From: Planctomycetia bacterium
GTDB lineage: Bacteria > Planctomycetota > Planctomycetia > Pirellulales > UBA1268
Assembly: GCA_009923125.1 (NCBI GenBank)
Contig: RFUD01000132.1
Location: 1-6,810 of the forward strand
DNA: 6,810 bases
Direction: 5' to 3'
In this document: positions 1 through 5,274 of the stretch, in pieces
How the letters are laid out: each line of letters begins with the position of its first letter
How positions within the stretch are numbered: position 1 is the first letter of the stretch
Translations under genes and position numbers: made by a program
Notes under the pieces: generated by a model
Database searches by the model: none
The model's input: only the letters and a program-made list of their open reading frames with translations
What the model was told of the DNA's origin: nothing

Positions 1-481
1 AGCCGAGCTCGTCGAAGTGGTCGCGCATGATCTTCACGATCCGGCTGCGCAGGAACATGTTGTCCTGCATCTGCGGCCGGCGCAGGTCGAGCCAGCGGTG
101 CGCGAGCCGCACCTCCTCGCCGGGGAGTTCCGTCGCGCCGGGCTGGAAGACGGGCGTCTCCGCCTCGTTGAGCACGTCGAGCGTCGAGCACACGACCTCG
201 ATGCCGCCCGTGGCGAGCTTCGGATTGGTGGTGCCCTCGGGGCGGGCGCCCACGGTGCCCGTCACCTTGAGCACCCATTCCGACCGCACGTTCCGCGCCG
301 CGGCGAGCGCCTCCGGCGCGCTGTCGGGGCCCACGACCACCTGCGTCCGGCCCCAGCGATCGCGGAGGTCGATGAAGATCACCCCCTTGTGATCGCGGAC
401 GCGGTCGGCCCAGCCGCAGAGCGTCACCCGCGCGCCGACGTGATCGGGACGAAGTTCTCCACAGGTGTGGCTGCGCAGCAC
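1..481 (-). CDS. aspS: Aspartyl-tRNA synthetase, N-terminal 160 residues (cut by window edge)
   Basis: Class II aminoacyl-tRNA synthetase that charges tRNA(Asp) with aspartate in the cytosol. The visible part holds the N-terminal OB-fold anticodon-binding domain (CGW at residues 22-24, GVIFIDLRDR at 33-42) and the start of the catalytic domain with the family's LDLRRPQMQ motif at 131-139. The bacterial enzyme is usually about 590 residues, so roughly three quarters lies beyond position 1. The GTG start at 481 is chosen because an in-frame TAA sits 18 bp upstream and an AGAAAGG ribosome site lies 9 bp before it. His31 and the PEG with Gly83 match the non-discriminating Pseudomonas-type enzyme (see findings), which would also mischarge tRNA(Asn) for GatCAB. 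It is the last visible gene of the nth-dcd-small protein-aspS block, 95 bp after its predecessor. Identity is near certain; the tRNA specificity is inferred. Confidence 0.96.
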   Translation of the reverse strand, partial: MLRSHTCGELRPDHVGARVTLCGWADRVRDHKGVIFIDLRDRWGRTQVVVGPDSAPEALAAARNVRSEWVLKVTGTVGARPEGTTNPKLATGGIEVVCSTLDVLNEAETPVFQPGATELPGEEVRLAHRWLDLRRPQMQDNMFLRSRIVKIMRDHFDELG

Positions 482-490
482 GCGGAACGG

Positions 491-497
491 CCTTTCT
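491..497 (-). promoter_or_regulatory. Ribosome binding site of aspS
   Basis: On the minus strand this reads AGAAAGG, followed by a 9-base spacer to the GTG start at 481. An in-frame TAA at 497-499 rules out any longer N-terminus, so this site fixes the start of aspS. Confidence 0.65.
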
Positions 498-576
498 TAC
501 GGGAAGCGGGTCTGGCGGGAAGCTGGATGGAAAGCGGCGGAAGCGGCGAAGACAAGGGGCAGGCGGGCCGGGGCGG

Positions 577-771
577 TCAGGTGCGGAAGGCCGACAGCAC
601 GAGGAGTGCGACGGCCACGAGGATCGACAGCCCGAGGAGCGCCAGGCCGCCGTTCATCAGCGACACGGCATTGTCGCCGACGGCGCCTCGGGCAAACACG
701 ACCACCAGCGCCAGCACTGCGGCCAGCATCGCCAGGGCGAACGCGATCCACGCCAGGAGCTTCGGGATCAT
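577..771 (-). CDS. Small two-helix membrane protein, unknown function
   Basis: A 64-residue protein I do not recognise. Almost all of it is two hydrophobic segments, about residues 5-27 and 40-61, joined by a short loop with Asp33 and Asn34. Lys4 before helix 1 and Arg63 after helix 2 suggest that both ends face the cytoplasm by the positive-inside rule. The ATG at 769-771 follows the dcd stop codon after only 6 bp, so it is probably translated from the same mRNA as dcd; the ribosome site is weak, which fits reinitiation. Codons end mostly in G or C, like its neighbours. No catalytic motif is visible. Another open minus-strand frame overlaps it at 497-751, but that frame is arginine- and alanine-rich and looks like a shadow. 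I am fairly sure it is a gene, but have no functional call. Confidence 0.68.
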   Translation of the reverse strand: MIPKLLAWIAFALAMLAAVLALVVVFARGAVGDNAVSLMNGGLALLGLSILVAVALLVLSAFRT

Positions 772-777
772 CGCCGG

Positions 778-1392
778 TTATCTCGCCGCCTGCTGGACGA
801 TCCGTTGCCCGAACAGATCGCGGGCCCCGCGGCCGGCGTCGAATTCGAGCTCGAGTTGCTGGGCCGGGTCGGCCCCGGAGAGCTCGCGGAACAGCATGCT
901 CGGCTGGATGTCGCGGTTGTGCTGGTACTTGTCGCTCGCATATTCCGTGATGTCGCCGGCGACCTGGTGGAAGAAGATCTGGCAGATCGGCACGCCGGGA
1001 TAGATCTTCACGGGCTGCACGGCGAACATCTCGAGCGTCCAGTAGCCGCAGAAGCCCACGTCGCCGAAGCCGGCGGTCACGTGCACGAACAGGCCGAGCC
1101 GGCCGATCGAACTGCGGCCCTCGATCATCGGCACGAGGTTGTGCGTCTCGGTCCGCTCGACGGTGCGGCCGAGGTACAGCTGGTTGGGCGTGAGCACGAG
1201 CCCGTCCGGCGGTATCTGGATCCGCTCCACGCGGTTGCTCTTCCGCATGTCGAGCACCACCTCCTCGTACACGAGCAACTCGTCGTGGAGCGAGAGGTTG
1301 TAACTGTTGGGGTTGAGCCGGCTCTCGTCGAACGGGTCGATGACGATGTTGCCACCGAGCTGCTGCTTGATCTCGTTCCCGGAGAGGATCAT
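778..1392 (-). CDS. dcd: dCTP deaminase, possibly bifunctional with dUTPase activity
   Basis: Deaminates dCTP to dUTP, feeding dTMP synthesis; family members are cytosolic homotrimers of the dUTPase fold. The 204 residues are close to the E. coli length of 193. Visible motifs: GRSS at 92-95 (triphosphate binding), VHVTAG at 103-108, Asp111 in GDVGF, Glu121 in the TLE that matches catalytic Glu138 of E. coli, and KYQHN at 155-159 followed by IQPS at 162-165 near the C-terminus. GRSS-to-Glu spacing is identical to E. coli. The TAG at 106-108, where E. coli has TAH, resembles bifunctional dCTP deaminase/dUTP diphosphatases such as the mycobacterial enzyme, so direct formation of dUMP is possible but unproven. 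The ATG at 1390-1392 has only a weak ribosome site. Its own promoter lies just upstream, and the small membrane gene follows 6 bp downstream. Confidence 0.96.
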   Translation of the reverse strand: MILSGNEIKQQLGGNIVIDPFDESRLNPNSYNLSLHDELLVYEEVVLDMRKSNRVERIQIPPDGLVLTPNQLYLGRTVERTETHNLVPMIEGRSSIGRLGLFVHVTAGFGDVGFCGYWTLEMFAVQPVKIYPGVPICQIFFHQVAGDITEYASDKYQHNRDIQPSMLFRELSGADPAQQLELEFDAGRGARDLFGQRIVQQAAR

Positions 1393-1442
1393 GGCTGGTT
1401 CCAGGTGCGGGGGCGGAGCGGTCAGGAACCCGACAGGCGGCG

Positions 1443-1471
1443 ATTGTATGCTTTCGTCACCGGCCTGTCAG
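1443..1471 (-). promoter_or_regulatory. Sigma-70-type promoter driving dcd
   Basis: On the minus strand a -35 box CTGACA (1466-1471, one change from TTGACA) and a -10 box TACAAT (1443-1448, one change from TATAAT) are separated by exactly 17 bp. The -35 box overlaps the nth stop codon at 1468-1470. Transcription would start near 1436, giving a dcd leader of roughly 45 bases. A 7-bp inverted repeat, GACAGGC at 1432-1438 and GCCTGTC at 1463-1469, brackets the -10 box and could be an operator or a weak hairpin. The match stands out in DNA this rich in G and C. Confidence 0.62.
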
Positions 1472-2232
1472 GGATGCCGCGGTTTTTTCGCCGCCGGCCG
1501 CCGTGCGGAGCGTTTCCGTCCGGGCCGTGGCCCGACGCCGACACGCGGACAGAGGTCGGCGAGCGGGCAGAGCGTGCAGCGGGGCGTGCGGGCCGGGCAG
1601 ATCGTGCGGCCATGCGCGATCAGCCGGTGGCTGAAGGCGACCCAGTGGTCGCGGGGCACCACCTTCACCAGATCCCGCTCCGCCTGAACGGCGTCGGCGC
1701 GGCGGGTGAGGCCGAGCCGCCGGGTGATCCGGCCGACGTGGGTGTCCACCACGATGCCCTCGGCCAGGCCGAACGCGCTGCCCAGCACGACGTTGGCCGT
1801 CTTGCGTCCCACTCCGGGGAGTTTCACGAGGTCGGGAAGGGACCGCGGCACCTCGCCGCCATGCCGCTCGAGGAGCGCCCGGCAGCAGCCGAGGATGTTT
1901 TTCGCCTTCGCCCGGTAGAAGCCCGTGCTCTTGATCACGGCCTCCAGGTCCCGCTGGCGGGCGCCGGCCAGGGCCGCGGCCGACGGCCAGCGGCGAAACA
2001 GCCCGCCCGTCACCATGTTGACCCGCTTGTCGGTGCACTGCGCCGAGAGAATCGTGGCCACCAGCAGTTGAAACGGGTTTTCGAAATCGAGCGAGCAGTC
2101 GGCGTCCGGGTGGGCCGCTGCCAGCCGCTCCGCGATGGTTTCGGCCCGCCGGCGCCGGTCGGAGAGCGGCTCCCGTCCAACGCGAAACACCGGCGCGCCC
2201 CCCTGGTCCGGCCCCACGGTGCTACCATTCAC
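1468..2232 (-). CDS. nth: Endonuclease III, DNA glycosylase/AP lyase with 4Fe-4S cluster
   Basis: Base-excision repair enzyme that removes oxidised pyrimidines and nicks at the abasic site by beta-elimination. With the start at 2232 it has 254 residues, against 211 in E. coli. Visible: SAQCTD at 63-68, the helix-hairpin-helix LPGVGRK at 138-144 with catalytic Lys144, VDTH with catalytic Asp163, and the cluster ligands Cys212, Cys219, Cys222 and Cys228 in the canonical C-x6-C-x2-C-x5-C spacing. Two things differ from E. coli: an N-terminal extension of about 25 residues that depends on the start chosen, and a strongly basic tail from 231 to 254. GTG at 2232 has a GGAGGG ribosome site 9 bp upstream. 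GTG at 2190 (240 residues) has AGGGGGG 7 bp upstream and starts nearer the conserved fold, so it is a real alternative. First gene of the minus-strand block. Confidence 0.96.
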   Translation of the reverse strand: MNGSTVGPDQGGAPVFRVGREPLSDRRRRAETIAERLAAAHPDADCSLDFENPFQLLVATILSAQCTDKRVNMVTGGLFRRWPSAAALAGARQRDLEAVIKSTGFYRAKAKNILGCCRALLERHGGEVPRSLPDLVKLPGVGRKTANVVLGSAFGLAEGIVVDTHVGRITRRLGLTRRADAVQAERDLVKVVPRDHWVAFSHRLIAHGRTICPARTPRCTLCPLADLCPRVGVGPRPGRKRSARRPAAKKPRHP

Positions 2233-2304
2233 GAGCCGCGACCCTCCGCGGTTCCGGTCCCGAACGGCCCGGCGAACGAATGCGTCTCCCACGGCAGGTG
2301 TCCC
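2233..2304. promoter_or_regulatory. Divergent intergenic region between nth and the DUF309 gene
   Basis: These 72 bp separate the two divergent blocks and hold both ribosome sites. Promoters for both directions would be expected here, but I see no convincing -35/-10 pair on either strand, so they may be GC-rich alternative-sigma types or lie within the opposing genes. Confidence 0.35.
2242..2247 (-). promoter_or_regulatory. Ribosome binding site of nth (upstream start)
   Basis: GGAGGG on the minus strand, 9 bases before the GTG at 2232. It supports the longer form of endonuclease III. A competing purine run, AGGGGGG at 2198-2204, stands 7 bases before the GTG at 2190, so the sequence alone does not settle the start. 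Confidence 0.5.
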
Positions 2305-2706
2305 ATGGATGCGGCTGGTTCCGCGGCGGCCTACGAGCCGCTGTACCTCGCGGGAATCGAGAAGTTCAACGCCTGTGATTATTACGACAGCCACGAGGTG
2401 TGGGAGGAACTGTGGACGGAGTACCGCGGCCCCTCGCGAAAGTTCTACCAGGGACTGATCCAGGCCGCGGTCGCCCTCTATCATTTCGGAAACGGCAACA
2501 TCCGGGGTGCCCGCAAGCTCCACAAGAGCGTGCACGGCTACCTCGAGCCATACGCCCCGCGGCACCTGGGACTCGACATCGTCGGCTTTCTCGCCGCCTT
2601 CGACGCCTGCCTGGCGGAGGTCGCGGCCAGCACGGAGGACTTCCCCGAGATCACGCTCGACCCGGAACTGCTGCCGGAGATCCACCTCGACCCGCCGCCG
2701 GCCTGA
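2305..2706 (+). CDS. DUF309 domain protein
   Basis: A 133-residue cytosolic protein of the DUF309 family, whose biochemical function is unknown. The family signature is complete: FNACDYYDSHEVWEELW at 21-37, with the paired His30-Glu31 and Trp33/Trp37, then FYQGLIQAAVALYH at 47-60 and a helical region to about 110. The conserved His and Glu residues in a helical bundle look like a possible metal or ligand site, but that is inference. The C-terminus (114-130) repeats a short acidic unit, PEITLDP then PEIHLDP ten residues later. The ATG at 2305 has GGCAGG 6 bp upstream; the frame is open much further upstream, but only as antisense of nth and dcd. It is the first gene of the plus-strand block, divergent from nth, with the Lon-domain gene 35 bp downstream. 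Confidence 0.93.
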   Translation: MDAAGSAAAYEPLYLAGIEKFNACDYYDSHEVWEELWTEYRGPSRKFYQGLIQAAVALYHFGNGNIRGARKLHKSVHGYLEPYAPRHLGLDIVGFLAAFDACLAEVAASTEDFPEITLDPELLPEIHLDPPPA

Positions 2707-2741
2707 CGTCGGCGACCGCCTGATTCGTCGGAACCGCTTCC

Positions 2742-3434
2742 ATGACGGACGAACCTCTCGCCTTTTCCCCCGACCAGTTCTCCGGACGGGCACGGATTTT
2801 CGCCCTGCCGAATCTGGTGATGTTTCCGCACGTCATGCAGGCCCTCCACATCTACGAGACCCGCTACCGGGCGATGTTCGAGGAGGCGCTCGAGGAAGAC
2901 CGGCTGATCGCCCTGGCGGTGCTGTCGCCGGGCTGGGAGGCGAACTACGAGGGGCGACCCGCCTTGCGGTCGACCGCGTGCCTGTGCCGGATCGCGACGC
3001 ACCAGAAGACGCCCGAAGGCACGTACAACGTGCTCCTGCTCGGCGTGCGGCGGCTGCGTCTGGTGAACGAGCTGCCGCCGAAGAAGCTGTTTCGCGTCGT
3101 GGAGTCGGAGATCCTCGACGACATCGTTCCGGACGACGCAGCCTCCGGCGCCGCCGCCGAACTCCAGCGGCAACTGCTCGCCGCCTTCAAAAAGGCGATG
3201 CCCAAGATTCCCGACGCCTACGAACAGCTCGACCAACTGCTCGGCGCCCAGATCTCGCTCGGCATGCTCGCCGACATCGTCTCCTACACCATCGACCTCG
3301 ATCTGGAGTGGAAGATGCGACTGCTGGCGGAGTGCGACGTGTTTCGGCGCACGCGGCTCCTGCTCGAAGCCCTGGCCGGCCGTCCCGCGGCCGCGATGAC
3401 GCGGCCATTTCCCCCGCAGTTCAGCGTCAACTAG
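2742..3434 (+). CDS. Stand-alone Lon substrate-binding (LON N-terminal) domain protein
   Basis: A 230-residue protein made up essentially of the N-terminal substrate-recognition domain of Lon protease, with neither the AAA+ ATPase nor the Ser-Lys protease domain. The hallmark FALPNLVMFPHVMQALHIYE runs from 20 to 39, followed by RYRAMFEEAL at 41-50 and the beta-rich part with TYNVLLLGVRRLRL at 94-107. The helical second half (about 136-212) matches the rest of the domain. Such proteins are widespread in bacteria; a role as a substrate adaptor or protein-binding module is plausible but unproven. There is no signal peptide or membrane segment. The ATG has GGAA 8 bp upstream. The gene lies 35 bp after the DUF309 gene and 9 bp before folE, suggesting one transcript. 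Confidence 0.92.
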   Translation: MTDEPLAFSPDQFSGRARIFALPNLVMFPHVMQALHIYETRYRAMFEEALEEDRLIALAVLSPGWEANYEGRPALRSTACLCRIATHQKTPEGTYNVLLLGVRRLRLVNELPPKKLFRVVESEILDDIVPDDAASGAAAELQRQLLAAFKKAMPKIPDAYEQLDQLLGAQISLGMLADIVSYTIDLDLEWKMRLLAECDVFRRTRLLLEALAGRPAAAMTRPFPPQFSVN

Positions 3435-3443
3435 AGTGTGGGC

Positions 3444-4034
3444 ATGAAGCACGAAGCCTCTCCCGTCGATCACGCGCGGATCGAGCGGGCCGTCCGCGAG
3501 ATTCTGGCCGCCGTGGGCGAGGATCCCGACCGCGAGGGCCTCCTCGAGACGCCCGCCCGCGTGGCCCGCATGTATGCGGAGATGTTCTCGGGGCTGCACC
3601 AGGACCCGAAGGTGCATCTGCGCAAGGCGTTCACGGAAAAGTACGACGAGATCGTGCTCATCCGCGACATCGCGTTCACGAGCATGTGCGAGCACCACCT
3701 CCTGCCCTTCGTCGGCAAGGCCCACGTCGGCTACCTGCCGGACGGCCGGGTGCTCGGCCTGAGCAAGCTCGCGCGGATCGTCGAGGTCGTGTCGCATCGG
3801 CCGCAGGTCCAGGAGCGGATGACGGAGCAGATCGCCGACCTGCTCGTCGAGGATCTCGGGGCGAAGGGCGTGGCGGTCGTCGTCGAGGCCTCGCACACCT
3901 GCATGACGATCCGTGGGGTGCGCAAGCCGGGCAGCCTGTGCGTCACGTCGGCCATGAAGGGCATCTTCCGGTCCAACGTGTCGAGCCGGGCCGAGGTGAT
4001 GTCGCTGATCTACGGAAACCGCCCGGCGTCGTGA
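3444..4034 (+). CDS. folE: GTP cyclohydrolase I, zinc-dependent type (FolE)
   Basis: Converts GTP to 7,8-dihydroneopterin triphosphate and formate, the first step of tetrahydrofolate and pterin synthesis (also feeding queuosine in many bacteria). The 196 residues contain the zinc site Cys82, His85 and Cys153 (in MCEHH and HTCM), equivalent to Cys110, His113 and Cys181 of E. coli. Other family landmarks are ETPARVARMY at 35-44, GKAHVGYLP at 91-99, GLSKLARIVE at 105-114 and RPQVQERMT at 119-127. This is the classical type that needs zinc, not FolE2. ATG at 3444 is preferred; a GTG at 3438 would add two residues but lies only 3 bp after the previous stop. The last bases overlap the start of the next gene (GTGA), so the two are probably translationally coupled. 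Confidence 0.98.
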   Translation: MKHEASPVDHARIERAVREILAAVGEDPDREGLLETPARVARMYAEMFSGLHQDPKVHLRKAFTEKYDEIVLIRDIAFTSMCEHHLLPFVGKAHVGYLPDGRVLGLSKLARIVEVVSHRPQVQERMTEQIADLLVEDLGAKGVAVVVEASHTCMTIRGVRKPGSLCVTSAMKGIFRSNVSSRAEVMSLIYGNRPAS

Positions 4035-4753
4035 CGCTCCTCATCGACTTCCTCTGCCGGTTCGCCTGGGGGCTCTGCGTCGGCCTGTTGCTGACGCCGA
4101 CGGGCGTCGTGCCAGCGGGCTTCTTTCGCGTGAATCTGCTGGTCGTGCTCGGGCTCGGGACGTTCGCGGCGCTGCTCGGCGGGTCGGCGCTGCCGGGCTG
4201 GTTTTGGCCGCTGCCGGCCGCGGCGGCGGTGGCGGCCTGGCTGGGAAGCATCGCGTGGTACGCGGAGCGGACCCGTGGCGGGCTCGGATTCTGCGCCGCG
4301 TGCGCCGCCCTGCTGGCGGCCGCGAGCGTCTGCGCCGGTCCGGCGGCCGTCCTGCCGGCCACGGCGCGCCTGCTCTCGGGACTGCTCGTGGGCCTCACGG
4401 TGCACGCGATGCTGCTCGGGCACTGGTATCTCAACGCGCCGGGCATGCGGGTCGATGCGCTGCGGCGGATGATCGACCTCGCGCTCGTCGCCTGGGCAGC
4501 GGTGCTCGTGGCGACGTGTCTCGGCCTGCCGCGGTCGGGCACGGCGCCCTGGCAGGGCCTGTCGTCCGCGGAGCTGGCCCTCCTCTCCCTGCGCTGGCTC
4601 GCGGGGCTTGCCGGGCTGCCCGCGCTGTTGTGGATGAGCCGCAAGACGCTCGACATTCCCAACACGCAGAGCGCCACGGGTATCCTGTACGTCGCCTGCC
4701 TCGCGGCCATCGTGGGCGAACTGACCGCCCAGTTGCTCGGGGCCGGCGCCTGA
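4031..4753 (+). CDS. Polytopic membrane protein with about eight helices, unknown function
   Basis: A 240-residue integral membrane protein without an assigned function. Hydrophobic segments lie roughly at 4-24, 34-53, 56-76, 85-107, 110-130, 147-167, 182-204 and 216-238. Polar residues that stand out inside or beside helices are His125 and His131 in HAMLLGHWYLN, Arg189, the TQSATGILYV run at 212-221 and Glu230 near the end. I recall similar TQSATGILYV proteins among environmental bacteria, all uncharacterised. The GTG start at 4031 overlaps the folE stop as GTGA. Such coupling usually means comparable dosage and often a shared process, but nothing here ties it to pterins chemically. The reading frame is open far upstream to 2507, but only as a shadow of other genes. 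A transporter, a heme- or quinone-linked protein and a structural membrane protein all remain possible. Confidence 0.85.
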   Translation: MTLLIDFLCRFAWGLCVGLLLTPTGVVPAGFFRVNLLVVLGLGTFAALLGGSALPGWFWPLPAAAAVAAWLGSIAWYAERTRGGLGFCAACAALLAAASVCAGPAAVLPATARLLSGLLVGLTVHAMLLGHWYLNAPGMRVDALRRMIDLALVAWAAVLVATCLGLPRSGTAPWQGLSSAELALLSLRWLAGLAGLPALLWMSRKTLDIPNTQSATGILYVACLAAIVGELTAQLLGAGA

Positions 4754-4791
4754 CGTCGGCGCGACGTCGCACCCTTCGTGGATTGCCACCC
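4754..4791 (+). promoter_or_regulatory. Short intergenic region with palindrome and small hairpin
   Basis: Between the eight-helix gene and the zinc-ribbon gene lie a perfect 10-bp palindrome, GCGACGTCGC (4761-4770), and a 4-bp stem, GTGG/CCAC, with a 4-base loop (4778-4789) ending just before the ATG. No T-run follows, so it is not an intrinsic terminator. The small stem could affect translation initiation. Chance palindromes are common at this base composition. Confidence 0.25.
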
Positions 4792-5274
4792 ATGCGGATC
4801 ACCTACGCCTGCCCCGGCTGCCACGCCACGGTCGCGGTCGAGGACGTCGAGCGCACGCCGGCGGTCGCCTGCCCGGCCTGCCGGGCCTCGATCGCGGTGC
4901 CGGCGGATGCCCTCGCACCCGGTGATCCGCCGCGGCTGCGGCGGTGCCTCGTCTGCCCGAGCACCGAACTGTTCGTCCGCAAGGATTTTCCGCAGCGGGT
5001 CGGGGTGGGGATCGTGGTCGCGGGCCTGGCGGCGAGTTGCGTCGCCTGGGCCTGCCGCGAACTGATCCTCACGTTCGGCATCCTGTTCGCCACGGCGCTC
5101 GCCGACGTGGTGCTGTACGTCGTGATGCCCGAGTGCCTGTCGTGCTACCGCTGCGGCGCCCGCTATCGCGGACCGGGTGTCGCCGGATCGTTCGGCGGCT
5201 TCGATCTCGAGACGCACGAGAAGCACCGGCAGCAGGCCGCCCGCCTGCGGTCCGGGGCGGGCCATGGAGCGTGA
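4792..5274 (+). CDS. Zinc-ribbon protein with a two-helix membrane hairpin, unknown function
   Basis: A 160-residue protein with cysteine knuckles and two membrane helices. The first ribbon is Cys7-x2-Cys10 and Cys27-x2-Cys30. A second knuckle, Cys52-x2-Cys55, is followed by the basic stretch VRKDFPQR (62-69), two hydrophobic segments (about 71-88 and 91-113), and a third knuckle with Cys115, Cys118 and Cys121. The tail carries FGGFDLETHEKHRQQ (134-148). Basic residues before helix 1 and after helix 2 place both ends in the cytoplasm, so knuckles two and three could close one metal site at the membrane. I associate this arrangement with planctomycete proteins of unknown role. The ATG at 4792 has a weak ribosome site. 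The stop codon lies inside the next gene, an 11-bp overlap that suggests coupling to the FAD oxidase. Confidence 0.87.
   Translation: MRITYACPGCHATVAVEDVERTPAVACPACRASIAVPADALAPGDPPRLRRCLVCPSTELFVRKDFPQRVGVGIVVAGLAASCVAWACRELILTFGILFATALADVVLYVVMPECLSCYRCGARYRGPGVAGSFGGFDLETHEKHRQQAARLRSGAGHGA

Noticed and set aside
482..576. Possible aspS promoter (TTGTCT with 17 bp to TTCCAT on the minus strand)
   Set aside because: The -10 box matches only three of six consensus bases; too weak to annotate.
17..1003. Long plus-strand open frame over aspS, the small membrane gene and dcd
   Set aside because: It is antisense to strongly supported genes and has low-complexity His, Arg and Ala composition with no family motif; GC-rich DNA keeps such frames open.
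2249..2263. GTTC/GAAC inverted repeat in the divergent intergenic region
   Set aside because: Only four paired bases at each end with mismatches inside; expected by chance.
805..2304. Upstream extension of the DUF309 frame
   Set aside because: The frame is open for 1.5 kb but runs antisense to dcd and nth; family similarity begins only after the ATG at 2305, which has its own ribosome site.
2233..2793. Upstream extension of the nth frame on the minus strand
   Set aside because: It is antisense to the DUF309 gene and shows no recognisable domain; ribosome sites exist at the GTG starts 2232 and 2190.
2538..3896. Long minus-strand frame opposite the Lon-domain gene and folE
   Set aside because: Antisense shadow with composition typical of a mirrored GC-rich gene.
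2507..4030. Upstream extension of the eight-helix protein's frame
   Set aside because: It overlaps the Lon-domain gene and folE in another frame, is Arg- and Ser-rich, and contains no motif.
3943..5265. Long minus-strand frame opposite the membrane and zinc-ribbon genes
   Set aside because: Both plus-strand proteins have clear helices and CxxC motifs; the mirror frame has none.
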